A stretch of DNA of 64,000 nucleotides from Lepidodermella squamata (taxonomy: Eukaryota; Gastrotricha): contig JBLDXI010000003.1 of the NCBI GenBank assembly GCA_047495785.1, positions 3,596,001-3,660,000 of the forward strand, in the 5' to 3' direction. The number at the start of each line of letters is the position of its first letter. Within the stretch, counting starts at the first letter, position 1. The position numbers and the translations under genes are program-made. Below are positions 46,202 through 60,400 of this stretch, in pieces. The notes under the pieces are model-generated. The model was not told the DNA's origin. It did not search any database and saw only the letters and a program-made list of their open reading frames with translations.

Positions 46202-49200
46202 ATGTTGGTGATAAAGCTGCTATTTGCGGCGTTTATCGCCAGTCGAAATGAAGTTCTCATGTGCTCGAATACCGGCCAGTACCAGCCGGAGTTATCCTTT
46301 CAAGGACCTGCAAACGTGCCAACTCTTTGGGAGTATTATCCTCCTATTGGTTTGGTGAGCCAAGGTAAACCGGTTGATGCAATTCGGCTTGTGTCTCAGG
46401 TGGAAAACCAGAATGGTGCCATGTGGGCGAGAGCGGTATAAAATTCAGAAAATTGACAAAACATTTATGATTTTTCTCCTTTTCGCTATAAGCCTTTCAA
46501 ACTAGACGACTTCTACATCGAGCTAACTTTTTCCATTACAAATTTGACTTCTGCTTCTGCAAATCCGTCAGGTTTTGGGATAATAATATCAAATCAGAAT
46601 GGTATTGTTCGAACTCCTAGTGGCGAGTTGAGCAACTCAGACTTCGATAAGGAATATGGCGTATCCAGTTATGATCATATAGGTCGGTTGAAGTTTCGAA
46701 TTTTTGCTTATAAAATTATCTACTGCCATGAGCTAGGCTTTACTGTAAGTGTGGATACGTTACGCGGTTGGGAAGCTGTCAGAGCCAACGTTATACGAGA
46801 CCAACCGAACGCTACGAAGTGGTATAGGAGCTGCAAACCACCGTCACAAGCCGATTTTTGCTTCATGACGACTCAATCGTTTATCGACACGTACCTCAAA
46901 ACAAAGGCGACAATAAAACTGAGAGTTCAGCAGCGCAATTTCACCGTTGACTTTTGCATTTTTAACACGACAAACTGCATTACAACACTGTCGAGCATCG
47001 ATATGGGCGAGTCGCTTCAAACCTCCTTCGCATCGGCGCAAATGTCGCTTGGAGTGATCGCTGCACATCCATCAGGGAGCTACGTAAATTTGGACATATT
47101 CAAGGTCGATGCGTGGGATTGTGGAACTGTGCCTGTACCTTCGCCTGTTAGTCCGACGGAGCTGTCCTGTCCCAGCGGAACATTTCGCCAAGAGTGGTCC
47201 TACACCTCACCAGCAGATCTGTCGCGATGGGACTACTATCCACCGTTCAATTTGAACAGCACTGGAGTGACTCCGGGCAACGTTCGCCTACTATCATCTG
47301 TGCCTGGACAAAATGGTGCCATGTGGGCGCAAACGGTAAGCATTTACTCTCTATTGGGAACCTCGTTATTTGGATTTTATTACAGCCACTGACGGTTCTA
47401 ACAGACATCTACATTGAATTTAGTATGGATCTTCAAGGAAATTGCACGTTCTATCTGGGAAATTCAGCGGCATATTGGCCATATGGCTTCCTGCTTATCG
47501 TTTCTAATCAGAACGGTATCGTGAGGCCGTCCGGCTTGACGCATCCTGATTACACTTCCAACTCTTCACTGAGATATGACTACGGCGTTGATCGAACTCA
47601 GCACATTGGTACATAGTTTAATTATATTTCTTTAGCGTAATCTTATCATCATTTACCTATTTTAGGCTTGTCGCAGTTTTTCCAAGCTTACCTGCGGAAT
47701 GGAATAATGGGATCAATCTACCCAACGCCAAATGCATACAAATGGTGGAGCAGTGATTGCTCAAGCGCGAACCTGCAAGATTGGTGCTCGCCGCGTTACA
47801 TGACTCAACTTGTTCTCAGTTCATACATCATGGGTAGGTCGACTTGGCAAGTGCGAATTACGAATCAATCTCTATCGATCAATGCTTGCAATTTTGATAT
47901 GACGTACTGCGTCGACTTTCTTCGAAACGCCAATATGAGCATTTCACTGAAGAGCTTGGCTGCAGGTGGTGGCTATTACCTAGGAATCACCGCGAGCAAC
48001 AAGGCATCAGAATTAAAATATAATCCTATAACTACCGACGTTCGGTCAATAAGATTCTATGATTGTGCCATGCCATCGAATCTGACTACAACAGCTGGTA
48101 CGAGCTCGCTTTCAACCGCAAAGATTGCAGCGACCACAAAGCCAAAGTCTACAATGGCGAACACTTCAGCCTCGGAAACATCTACTTCAAGCTCTGGGTC
48201 ATCAAAAGAAGTAATGTCTACCCATATCTGATGACTTCCAGACTGGAAATTTTATCGCACTTCATTCTCTAGGCTGTCACAACGGTTATGGCTACTTCGA
48301 CAGAAGAAATGACAACTGAAGATAATAATGTGCTGCTCTCCAGTTCGAAAAAATTCGGTAAGGCCTATATTACTTTACCGGTGAAATCACGTCATCGAGG
48401 ATTTATGCTAAGATGTGAAAGCGTTTGCCAAGTCAGTCGATAGCATCGGCTCCTCCGCGACGCAGATTATCATGCAGTTAATGACGATGTTTGGCGAAGA
48501 CGGGTTGCCATTCGCGAATATTACAGCTAAGCAGTTGGCTGATGAATGCAAAGACTTCCTCCCAGTACGGGCTGTTCCGCCGACTTCAGACTTGTCTCCT
48601 CTCACCATACGACCAGCGTTTGGCTTGCAAAAACTACTCGATGTTGATGTGGTCCAGGAAACGTTTTCTGTGGCTGGAACTGTCCTACTTACGTGGACAG
48701 TTGATACCTGCCCGGCTGATAGTGAGGATATTTTCACAGAACGGCCCTATGAGCAGTTGTACGTAGCTAAAACCTCCGACATATGGACGCCTTCGTTCCG
48801 ATTCGTCAATAGTGCTGAGGGCACTGTTTACATGCAGAACTCTGAAGAGTTCGGCGAAGACCTAATCGCTGTGACTTCAAAGTCCGATCGATCACCAAAT
48901 CGAACGGTGCAATTTTTCTGGCTGAAAGAGGGAAAGTTTACAGCTGCCTGTAGCATGGAACTTCAAAATTACCCATTTGACAAGCAAACCTGCACATTGG
49001 CCTTCTCTCTCAACCTTGGAAAAGGAATGATAGTTTTTAGCGATCCAATTTTCGCACTGCAGGAAAATGAAGATCAAGATAGATGGGAATTCGTTGGACA
49101 CGGTTACAACATCTCAACAATGATTTCCAGAGGAACCAAGTCGAGCGCTGTATTTTACGCGGTCTCAATTACTCGCAACCCATCGTATTTCGTTTACAAC

Positions 49201-49614
49201 CTCATAGTACCAAACGCTGTACTGTACGTCGTTGAAATTGCTTCGTTTGCCATCCCAGCGACAGAACCTGACCGCCCCGCGTTTTCAATGGCTGTTTTAC
49301 TGGCGATGGGCGTGGCGCAATCAACGGTCTCTAGCAATGTCGCTAAGACTTCCCAACGAATTTTGCTGATGGATTACGTCTTTTTGATGTTCTGGCTGGC
49401 TGCTTGCTGTACTGTATATCAACTGGTAGCCTGCTGTTATGAAAGTGTTTGGCGCGAATTCGATGAGAATCTTGGTTTCCCTGGCTTGCCTGCTTTCGCT
49501 GTCAAGAGAGGTGGTCTTATAAGAATTTTTGACCTGATCATCCCCGGCTGTTGCATTTTCGCCGGTGTTTTGGTTCATTCATTTCTCATCCATGTTTATC
49601 TCAATTCTGACTGA
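46202..49614 (+). CDS. Cys-loop receptor with tandem lectin-like ectodomain, copy 1
   Basis: Seven exons: 46202-46435, 46493-46682, 46737-47335, 47386-47608, 47666-48210, 48273-48357 and 48413-49614, about 1,025 residues. A signal peptide is followed by two related modules of about 220-280 residues (WEYYPP...GFGIIISNQNGIVR and WDYYPP...GFLLIVSNQNGIVR). They end WDCGTVP and FYDCAMP, with a jelly-roll/lectin look. A Thr/Ser-rich linker leads to a pentameric-channel part: WTPSFRFVN, Cys-loop CSMELQNYPFDKQTC, RNPSYFVYNLIVPN (M1) and RPAFSMAVLLAMGVAQ (M2, Leu at 9', Asp at -1', so perhaps cation-selective). Short M3-M4 loop and M4 follow. Loop C lacks paired Cys, so acetylcholine is not implied. 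Phases 0-1-0-1-0-1 fit every junction. The alternative is two adjacent genes, which I think less likely. Confidence 0.85.
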
Positions 49615-50658
49615 GAGCAAGTGCCAAGCTAAATTCCGGTGGAAACAAACCTGTGAAGAGGCTCGCCAAAACTCTGATCCATATTATATAATGATCCCAC
49701 TATCAAATCACAATTAGATCTCACTAGTAGTGCGACTGAAAGCTACTAACGTGTTGCCAGCAACCCCATGCTATTCGAAAACTGTCACCCAAATTATGTT
49801 TCATCTCACCTTCGGTAGTAATAAAGCCATGTAATACCCAGTCCAGTGTTGTGCAAATGATTCGACTCACGGTAAACAAATCGACGGTCGCGTCCACCAA
49901 CGTACAATGAAGATGGGACACTGCGATGCGAAAAAGCAGTGTTCGTCGTAGATACATAAGCTGCACACGTGAAGTTCACACTCAATGGTCAAATGGCAAA
50001 TTAAGGTGAAATTCGACAAAAAATATGCCCAGGATTAGATTTAATAAACGAAAAGAATAAAATTGACGATCTAAAACTGTTGTGTAATGGTTTAGCATTC
50101 GAGCAAACCGATAGCGTGTTCATCATTATATCATCCCCCCTCTAGTCGCGAAGCCTTCGGCTGATGCGAAAATGTAGGCATAATTTATGCAGTGTTCTGG
50201 TCTCGATGCCTAATCTTTTCGTTTGTCCACTTAAAGACTCAAATCATCCTGGAGGCGTCATCCTTTTTTCGCGTACCCCGTGCTTATACCTGCAATTCTC
50301 GCATTGAAAACGGAGCAAAATTGCTATAGTTGTGTCTATGCTTAGATTTTACATAAGCCTTGGTGGATTTTTAGCCATCATCGTTTTTAATGCGCATCTC
50401 GTTGCTTATTGATGAATGATTTTGCGAAATAAAGGTCCCCGTCATTTGAAGATATTGAATGAACTTCCCAGCGGCTTCAAACTTCATAATCCTGCTGTTT
50501 CTAGAGATAAAACATCTCCGACATTGCTTTGCTGAAGCTTCAGGGTAGCAATGAATTATTCAAAGCAAAGGGCGTAATGGTTACCAAGCGCCGTTTTGAA
50601 AAAAATCGCTTCACCGCCCATTTTTTCAGTTTTAAACTAGCAAGAGCATCCTGAACCA
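49615..50658. other. Spacer between the two Cys-loop receptor genes
   Basis: About 1 kb with the 3' UTR of copy 1 (AATAAA-like near 50045) and promoter of copy 2. No further gene seen. Confidence 0.5.
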
Positions 50659-53600
50659 ATGCCGAAACAACTTCTGCAATTTTTAATATTCATTGCCGGC
50701 CTGAGTGTAGTTTCAACATGCTCGAATACCGGCCAATACCAACCAGCCTTGTCCTTCCAAGGACCTGCAAACATACCAACTCTTTGGGAGTATTATCCCC
50801 CCGTTGACTTGGTGACCGCATCTAAGCCGTCGGATGCGATAAGGCTAGTGTCTCAGGTAGCAAATCAAGACGGCGCGATGTGGGCAAGAGACGTATGCAC
50901 TTCGGAAGCCTTATTTTACGATGTGAGCTTCACTTCCTATCTTTTAGCCTTTCAAATTGGATGACTTCTACGTCGAGTTGACATTTTCTATGACAAACTT
51001 TACTGGAGACCCTGCTGGCTTTGCGATAATTTTGTCGAACCAGAATGGCATTGTGCGAACTCCAAGCGGCACATTGAGTAAATCTGACTACATGAAGGAC
51101 TATGGTGTATCCAGGCATGATCACATCGGTTTGTGTAACACCGGTTTTGAGTTCATTTTGATGCTTAAATTTCTGAGTTAGGCTTCACGGTGGGAATAGA
51201 CACCCCAAGCAGCGCAAGATATGTCAGGGCTAACATCATTCGAGACGAAGCAAACGCCTCAAAGTGGTGGGATAACTGCAACCCTCCAACAAAAGTCGAC
51301 TATTGCTATGCAACAACGCAAGGATTTATCGACACGTACCTCAAAACTAAGGCGACAATAAAACTGCGAGTTCAGCAGCGCAATTTCACCGTTGACTTTT
51401 GCATTTTTAACACGACAAACTGCGCGAGAACGCTGTCGAACATCAACATTGTTGAGTCGCTACAAACCTCTTTCGCATCGGCGCAGATGTCGCTCGGGGT
51501 GATCGCCACAAATCCTTCAGATGGCAGCGTCAACTTGGACATATTTAAGGTCGATACATGGGATTGCGGAACTGTGCCTGTACCTTCGCCTGTCAGTCCG
51601 ACGGAGCTGTCCTGTCCTAGCGGAACATTTCGCCAAGAGTGGTCTTACACCTCTTCAGCAGATCTGTCGCGATGGGACTATTACCCTCCTTTCGACTTGA
51701 ACAGCACTGGAGTGACTCCGGGCAACGTTCGGCTTCTTTCGTCTGTTGCAGGTCAAAACGGTGGAATTTGGTCGATAGCGGTTAACATTCAGACAAGCTT
51801 TAAAGAGTTAGCAGTTGAGAGATTCTCATTACAGGCACTGACGGCAGTCACTGATATTTATGTCGAATTCAGCATGGATTTGCAAGGAAATTGCACAGAA
51901 TACGTAGGTTCGGATTTAGGTTATTGGCCGTTCGGCTTCCAGTTCGTGGTTTCTAATCAAAATGGCATAATTCGACCGCCCGGCGGAACACATCCCCGCT
52001 ACGCATCCGGATACGATTTCGGCATTGACAGGAGTCAACACACAGGTATAGTCATTCTTGTCATTTTTGCTGTTCACAGTGATTTCCGTATCTTTCAGGC
52101 ATAACTCAGTTTTTCCAAGCTTACAGGACAAATGGAATAATGGGTGCAATTTACCCAACACCGGATGATAGCAAATGGTGGAACAACGGTTGCACAGGTA
52201 CCTCCCCGCAAGACTGGTGCTCGCCGCGTTTCATGAGTCAACTTGTTCTCAGTTCTTACATCATGGGCAGATCGACTTGGCAAGTGCGAATTACGAACCA
52301 ATCGCTGTCGATAAACGCTTGCAATTTCGACAGCACATATTGCGTGGACTTTCTGAGAAATATAAATATGAGCACTTCGTTGAAGAGCTTAGCTGGAACC
52401 GGCAATTACTACCTCGGAATAACTGCAAGTAACCGCGGAAGTGACATATCAAACCCAATAACCGCAGAAGTACGCTCAGTAAGTTTCTACGACTGCACCA
52501 TGCCTTCAAACGCCACAACAACAACTAAGGGCTCTACTTCGCTTTCAACTTCAACGGTAACGCCAGGCATTACATCTACTGCAATAACTACAACCCGAAG
52601 TTCAAGTTCAAGTTCGTCATCGTCAGCAAGCACAACGCCATCGTCAAAGACATCTACCCCCACGCTGACGATATCTCAACTTGCTCGTGCGAGCTCAACT
52701 CTTGCACAAGAAGTAAATCTCTGAATCAGCTATGAAAATGTCATTGACTAGTCAACCTCTGTTACTATTTTCCAGGATTCAACTACCACAATTGTTACAT
52801 CAACCGTCGGAGACACTGCAAAAATTGAACACGAAAATCCCATCATGCTTTTCAGCTCGGATGAACTAGGTTAGATTCCATTGTCTCGAAGAATTAATAT
52901 CAAGGCGGTATATAAAATTACTGTCATTTTCAAGATTTACAAGCGTTTGCCAAATCAGTTGGTGACATCGGCGCGTCATCTAAACAAATTTTCGACCAGC
53001 TAATGGTCATGTTCCTCGGAAGAGGGCTACCATTCGCGAACATAACTGCAAAACAGTTGGCTGATGAATGCAAAGACTTCCTCCCAATACGGGCTGTTCC
53101 GCCGACTTCGGACTCATCTCCTCTCGTCATTCGACCAGCATTTGGCTTGCAAAAGCTACTTGACGTTGATGTTGTCCAGGAAACTTGTTCTGTGTCTGGT
53201 ACTGTATTGCTCACATGGACAGTCGATACCTGCCCGGCTGATAGTGAGGATATTTTCACAGAACGTCCCTACGAGCAGCTGTACGTTGCTAAATCCTCCG
53301 AAATTTGGACGCCAACGTTCCGATTTGTCAATGGTGCTGAGGGCAGTGTTTACATGCAATACTCGGATGAGTTCGGCGAAGACCTTATCGCTGTCACTTC
53401 AAAGTCTGATCTGTCTCCCAATCGAACGGTCCAATTTTTCTGGCTGAAAGAGGGAAAGTTTACAGCTGCCTGCAACATGGAACTACATAATTACCCATTT
53501 GACAAACAAACCTGCATTTTAGCCTTCTCTCTCAATCACGGGGAGGAATTAATGGAATTTGACAACCCAATTTTCGTGCTGCAGGATAATGACGATCAGG

Positions 53601-54136
53601 ACAGATGGCAGTTTGTCGGGCATGGTTACAACATATCGACAATCAGCTACAAAGGAACGAAATCTAGCGCTGTATTCTACGTAGTGTCAATGGTTCGCAA
53701 CCCTTCGTATTTCGTCTACAACCTTATAGTGCCTAACGCTGTGCTATTTATCGTCGAGATTGCCTCATTCGCCATCCCGCCAACTGACCCTGACCGCCCA
53801 GCGTTTTCAATGGCTGTTTTGCTGGCGATGGGCGTCGCGCAATCGACAGTCTCCAACAACGTAGCTAAAACCTCCCAGCGAATTCTGCTAGTTGACTACG
53901 TCTTTTCAATGTTCTGGCTAGCTGGTTGCTGTACTGTATATCAATTGGTAGCCTGCTGTTACGAAAGGCTATGGCGACAGGTAGACGAAAAATTGGGATA
54001 CCCCGGCTTGCCTGCAGCTTTCGTCAGAAACGGCGGTCTCATCAGAATTTTCGATCTCATCGTTCTCGGACTGTGTCTTCTCGCTGGCGTTATAGTTCAC
54101 TGTTTCATCATTGATGTTTACCGCAAATCTGCGTAG
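50659..54136 (+). CDS. Cys-loop receptor with tandem lectin-like ectodomain, copy 2
   Basis: Seven exons: 50659-50892, 50948-51128, 51182-51780, 51835-52045, 52099-52712, 52776-52869 and 52935-54136, about 1,044 residues. Exons 1, 3 and 7 have exactly the lengths of copy 1 (234, 599 and 1,202 nt). Ectodomain modules and channel follow copy 1: signal peptide ending SVVSTC, NQNGIVRTPSG, NQNGIIRPPGG, Cys-loop CNMELHNYPFDKQTC and RPAFSMAVLLAMGVAQ. The Ser/Thr linker is longer and more Ser-rich than in copy 1, and exon 6 and linker have diverged most. Strong conservation of modules and channel suggests both copies are used. Subunits could form hetero-pentamers; that is inference. Confidence 0.85.
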
Positions 54137-57100
54137 AAAATGAAAGCGTGGCAAGCTTTATTTTGGATACGTGAAAGCTGCATTTGCTATCTACGGGTGA
54201 AATCAGAATTTCGAAAATTCATCACCTCCACAGACATTGTTTCTGCTGTGGCTTCTTATTAAGCGGTGTGGCTCCTAAATTAGCTTTCATAAAGCTTTTA
54301 AAAAATCGAAAAAATTGATGTCTGTGTAATGTGCCTTGCTCTCCCCGAATCGTGGTTTTGTAACCAAGTGACCGATGTTTCTGCAAATGAAAAGGAACGG
54401 GGCTTCGAAATTTTAACATGACGCGATGGCTCAGGATCCTTAAATATAAACCAGCATGGCCTCGAAATATGATAATATAAATCGGTGTGAAGTCTTGAGA
54501 GACGCATTGATAATTCAAGGAAGGATCTCTTCAGAGGTGTGAAAATTGATTTTATTCACAACAAATGTAGCGACCCCTCGGCGTCCAGCATGCTGTGATG
54601 CAAATTTTGCGGTCACTTTGTTTTTACTGCGGGTATGCTTAATAAATGATAGAACAAAGCAAGCCGCTTATGTTGCGGAGTCAAGTGTACCAAACTCGTC
54701 TGAATTAAGCTGGCCGCTCCCGTTGTTCAAGATCTAAATGCTGCGGTTAATTACAGAGTGGCGTTTTGTTGCGCGCAAATATTGTACAGTTGTCCCTAGC
54801 GCGCAGGAGTGACAATAATACATAATAGCATTAACTTTTCACAAAACAAACGGAGCGCGCGCGGGAAGAAACGATGAACGAACGTGTGTTTTATAATTCA
54901 CTCATACTCGCTCCGGCGTTGTTTCATTACTATGTGTCTTATTAACTGCCGACAGCGTCACGCCTTTGCGGCTACTCGAGTGCTTTCTCACTGCCACCAA
55001 GCGATGCCTTAATTTAATATGACAGCATTTATCTGTCACGTGCCTGTAACTCCTTAAAAATTTCCATGTCTCGCACTTTCTCGCCGATTTTTTTGTTCGC
55101 GGATTTTCTCTCCTTTTCAAGTTTTTCGGTTTTTAAGGCGGATTTTTTTCAATTTTTATCGATTTTCTACAAGAATTGTTTTTTCACTCCTTGCTGTAGC
55201 AGACTTTCCACATTAATCAAAAGCGCTGATTATGTTTAGTTTAACCTGCATAAACGCGCTTGAGTATACGAAATTCCGGGATGAAGTGAGGTTATAGCTT
55301 ATCACCTTAAGGCGAATGCAAACACTCCCGCGCTTATAGCCAACACATGACACTGTGTTTTACTCAGTCGAGTAAATAAAATCAAGATGTTCGCCTCGCC
55401 CAGGGTGGTCTATAGATATCTGCAAACTGGCCGCGGCAGACAGCTAGTCTATATTTTAGAATGCGCTGCATTATTACGCGCGCGCGAATCGAACACGTGT
55501 TCGAATAATAATCATCGATGGATATCTCGTAATAGGGAAATGGCCTCTTTAGCTTTCACAGATTATTATTTGCTTTGATTAACCTTCTTTCAACCATGGC
55601 CTCGTGGTGAATTTCTTCATCATTTGTATTGTCTTGAGATTCTAATTATTTCTTGCTGGCGGCGCGCGGCGGCAACACGATATCAATACAACAGCTCATC
55701 GATGAACACCCGTGAGTTATTCTAGGATGCAATAAAGATCAACCCCTCGAGACATTCGAGACTTTTTTTCTACCCTAAACGCATTTTGATATCATGAAGC
55801 AAACACGCAAAACAGCGATCGCCACATCGCTGCAGTATTTATTTTATACGAGAAAATAATTGGCGTCGTCTTAATGAAAGGTGTCATAAAAGCCACGCAA
55901 ATTAATTCCCCTATCACTCATTATTATTTTTGTTGATTTATGATTCGAGCCAAATTTTTTTGTTTATACCGAAAATATTTCTAGGAAATTAAAATCATAT
56001 TATTATATTTTCTGACCCGAATTATTTCATGCGTAATAACATAATGATTCATTTGTCATTGCGCTAGACTAGAAGTGGATTGGCAAATAGCGCTCGTGGA
56101 AATCGCGACTAAATATAATAATAGTAATATCGTATCAATGGCGCGGCGACAAATTATCAACTCATCTCATCTTCACTGGTGTTGTTATTATATATATTGG
56201 CGCACTAGTAATAATGCGATGATATTTTTGCGCGCTCATCATCAACAGAAGCGCGCCGCTTTTGTGTAGCGCGGATCTGTTACTGTGGCGGCTTGTTGAG
56301 ATGAAGAACGCGCGATGACCAGCAATGATGATGATGGTGATGCGCCCAACGAGGCGAGCGGCCTTTCATAACGCGCCTGAGGCGTCGCGCTCGCAATATA
56401 GTAGGAAATAATAATATTATCATTATTGTCATTTCTCTTTACAGCCGATATTATATTTATTGCGGCTTGACTCGTCTTTTATGCAACATATTTTGACGGC
56501 CAAGGGTCACTATGCGCTTGCTATTGCGCCTAATTACCATTACGTAGGGTGATTAATATATTGCCGAAAGCTAATTGATAAGGTCAGTTTTGTGTCACCC
56601 TACTCGACAAAGCTATAAACAATCGATAATGCACGCGTTTAAGGCTGCTGAGGCGAAAAAATCCAACCGATAACGTTTTGACACATATGTCCGCTTTGTT
56701 ATCAAAATGATCCATTTATACGACAACAGGTGTTTTTAGGAAAATTCTCACATCTACCGCATCTCGCCGATGGCCTCGTTATCCACACCCTTTTAGCGGC
56801 TTTCTTGCACCCGCTGATCAACTTTTTGTTACATTTTACGGCGAGCCGTGTTTGTCAACGTGATCACGGACTGCTAATAGCACCGGTTGACGTTTTTTCC
56901 CATTCCCATGGTAATCTGTTAGGTATAAAATGTAAGAGACGTGACACACCTCGAACACGAAACAAATTCATTTTAGGAGTTCACCATTTTCGCGCCTGGC
57001 CGGCCAGGTGAAAAATTATGCATAATATTTCAGTCGCGTGGCTTCGCTAGAAAACATGAGTAACTTGTTTTTCTCCAGCTCTTATAGTTGTCCTCTAAAA

Positions 57101-57336
57101 AGCAGTTTAAATTCACGTTTTGCGATACCTATATATATATCGAATTTCTTAACTGTGTATATAAAATTACGCGAGCTCATCCTTCGTTTTTACATGCCGA
57201 AATTTCTACCCGCAATAAAGTGGCTTAAATTGACTGGAAAAATCTATACGATATGCGATATAGGCTAGATTTTCCTGTTATTGCGTCGTTTTTCCTGGCT
57301 TCACTGCATATCCGCTGCTCGCTTTGCCAATAATAA
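54137..57336. other. Long intergenic region upstream of ceramidase
   Basis: About 3.2 kb with runs of CGCGCG and GATGATGATGGTGATG (near 56325) and AT-rich parts. No gene or known mobile element recognised; small frames lack domains. Confidence 0.45.
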
Positions 57337-57345
57337 TATATATAG
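57337..57345 (+). promoter_or_regulatory. Possible TATA element of ceramidase
   Basis: TATATATAG about 117 nt before the start codon at 57462. Weak evidence: AT-rich sequence is common here. Confidence 0.3.
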
Positions 57346-57461
57346 CATCGCATCGCAGATGACTCTCAGATTTTTTAAATCCTTACTCAGTGCGCAGTGA
57401 TAGCTATATTTGTTGTCCACCTCAAAAAAAAATCGTTTTTATCTCTGTCCTTATTATAGAA

Positions 57462-60400
57462 ATGGTTAGAAATTTGAGTATCTTCGGATTGCTGGCCTGC
57501 GTGGCTTCGGCCTACGCCGCACTCACCCGTGCTCCGGGTACCACCTACTATGTTGGTACCGGTATCGGGGATATTACTGGTCCTGCTGCTGAAATTAACA
57601 TGGTAATTAATTTTGAATTGTTTTAAATATTTTTTATATTTTTCTTAATTTTTTTTAGATGGGCTATGCTAACCCTGCTCAGACGACTAAGGGTGTCCAC
57701 TTGCGCGTCTTCGCTCGCGCGTTCATTTTCGCCGAGAGCGCAACTTCGCCCAACCGTTTCGTGTTCGTCTCCGGCGATATGGGCATGATGTCGCAGCTGG
57801 TCAAGCTCGACGTTATGACCGAGCTGAAGAAGCTGTACGGCGATATGTACACGGCTAACAACGTCATCCTGTCGGGCACGCACACCCACTCGGGCGCTGC
57901 CGGGTTCTTCCAGTACTTCATTTTCGAGGTCACCTCGCTCGGCTTCGTCAAGGAAGCGCACGAGCAGTTTGTTAACGGCATTGTTGCGGCTATTCGTCAG
58001 GCGCATAACAACATGAAGCCGGCGAATATCTACCTGAACAGCGGCCAGCTGCAGAACACGCAGATCAACCGCAGCCCGACGGCTTACATGATGAACCCGC
58101 CGGCTGAGCGAGCCCTCTACCCGTCTGATACCGACTACGGCATGCACCTGCTTCGCATCAACGACGACAAGGGCAATCCTATGGGCATGATCAAGTAAGG
58201 AATTAATCCTAAAATACTAAAATCCAGGACATCAATTGGTTCAAATTCAAACAATTGAAATTTGAAATTTCATAGAATCAAATTAAAAAAAATTCCTTTC
58301 ATTACTACGTAAATCTTTTGATGGGTAAATTCGAAGCTTTTTGCATAGAAAGGTTGGGGAATAGCAATTTTCAGATTTCGAACCTAGGCAAATTCAGTCC
58401 TTTTCAATGTTTCAATTTACGAAGGTCCCGGTAAAAAACCCCCAAAAAAACCAAAGGGCCAGATAAATTTGGGACTGAAAATACCCAAGCGTACCCCTTA
58501 CCTCAAGGATCCTACTTAATCCACTGCAATCTTTAATTAATTTCGGAAAGTTATATTAAGGAGGAATTTTTCTAAATATTTTCATTACTAAAATTTGGGT
58601 TCCATCACTTTGCCGTCCATGAATTTCCCATTCTATGAGACTTGGAATTTTTTTTCAGTACTTGCACCTTCAGGATTTTTTAATATAGCTACCCTGTCCC
58701 ATCAGTCAGGTAGAGACATTTTCAAGGTTGACCACCAAAATTTCTGAAATCGAAAAATTCACTGATTTGTTAAATCGATACTTGGAATCGATATCGGCTC
58801 TGTGGGCCGAAGGCCGAAGTATAACTCGTAAACTATCCGCTCATAGCTCATAACTCAAATTACGAAAAATCGTGAGATATATTGGTTGGACATATTAGAT
58901 TCTAGACTAAACAGACTAAAATTTTCGGGAATCTAGGGCAGGAGCATCAAATTTAGTCCTGGAAGTTTAGAATGTTTTTGAAGTTTAAGTTGGAAGTTTA
59001 GAATTTTTCAAATTTTTGTAATTTTTTTAACATTTTATTTAAATTTTAATATTCGCTCTACATTTTTATTTGCCATCTTTTAGCTGGTACCCAGTTCACG
59101 GTGTGTCGATGAATAACACCAACCGTCTCATCTCTGGTGATAACAAGGGCTATGCCGCGCAAATGTTCGAACGCACCATGAACCCTGGCGTTCTCGCTGG
59201 CAAGAACTCGTTCGTCGCCGCTTTCGCCCAATCCTTCGAGGGTGACGTTTCGCCCAACACCGCCGGCCCTCGCTGCATCGACACCGGCCTGCCTTGCGAC
59301 CTTGAAACCTCAACCTGCAACGGCAAGCCAACCAACTGCATCGCCTTCGGCCCGGGCAAGGACATGACCGAAAGCACGAAAATCATCGGTGAGAACCAGT
59401 TCAAGAAGGCCCTCGAGCTGTTCAACGCCGCTAATGACAACGGCCTCTCTGGCAAAATTGCCGTCGTTCATAAGTACGTCGACATGAGCAATGTCACCGT
59501 TGACCTGGGTAACGGTCAAACTGGTCGCACTTGCATCCCAGCCCTTGGCTACTCCTTCGCCGCTGGTACCACCGATGGACCCGGCCTTTTCGCCTTCTCG
59601 CAGGGTACTGACTCCGGTAACCCGTTCTGGGACGCTGTTCGCAACATTTTGAAGCCGCCAACCCCTGATATGACCAAGTGCCACTATCCTAAGCCGATTT
59701 TGCTCACCACCGGCCTTATGGACTGGCCCTACCCGTGGCACCCGACCATTATCGATTGCCAGATGGCTAAGATCGGCCAGCTGGTCATTGTCGCTGTCCC
59801 TGGTGAATTCACGTAAGTATCCTCATATGTCTCAATTTTAATGAAAAATCAAAATTAAATTAAAAAATTAAAATTAAAATTAAAATACCTTTTGAAATTT
59901 TGAATGGAAATTAAAATTGAAATTAAAATATTGAAATTTTAAATTGGAATTGAAATTTAAATATTGAAATTTTAAGAAAAACAGAATTTTCGAAATTCTT
60001 AACTTTAGAATAAATTTTTCAAATTAAATTAAAATTTTCAATTTTTTTTCAATTTGGTTTAAAATGAAATTGTTGCTTTCAATAGAACCATGTCTGGTCG
60101 TCGTATGGTCAAGGCCATTACCAAGGTGTTCGCTGATGCTGGCGAAACCGTTGAAGTTGTCATCGCCGGTCTGTCCAACGTCTACACCCACTACATCACC
60201 ACCCCCGAGGAGTACCAGCGCCAGCGCTACGAGGGCGCCTCCAACATTTACGGCCCCCAGTCGCTGCCCGCCTACATTCAGATCTTCACCGAGCTCGCCA
60301 AGGCTATCATCACCGGAACCCCAGTCCCCGAGGGCCCGCAACCGCCTTACCTCAAGTCGGTTCAGTGGTCTCTCGTCCCGGGTGTCATCTACGACGGATC

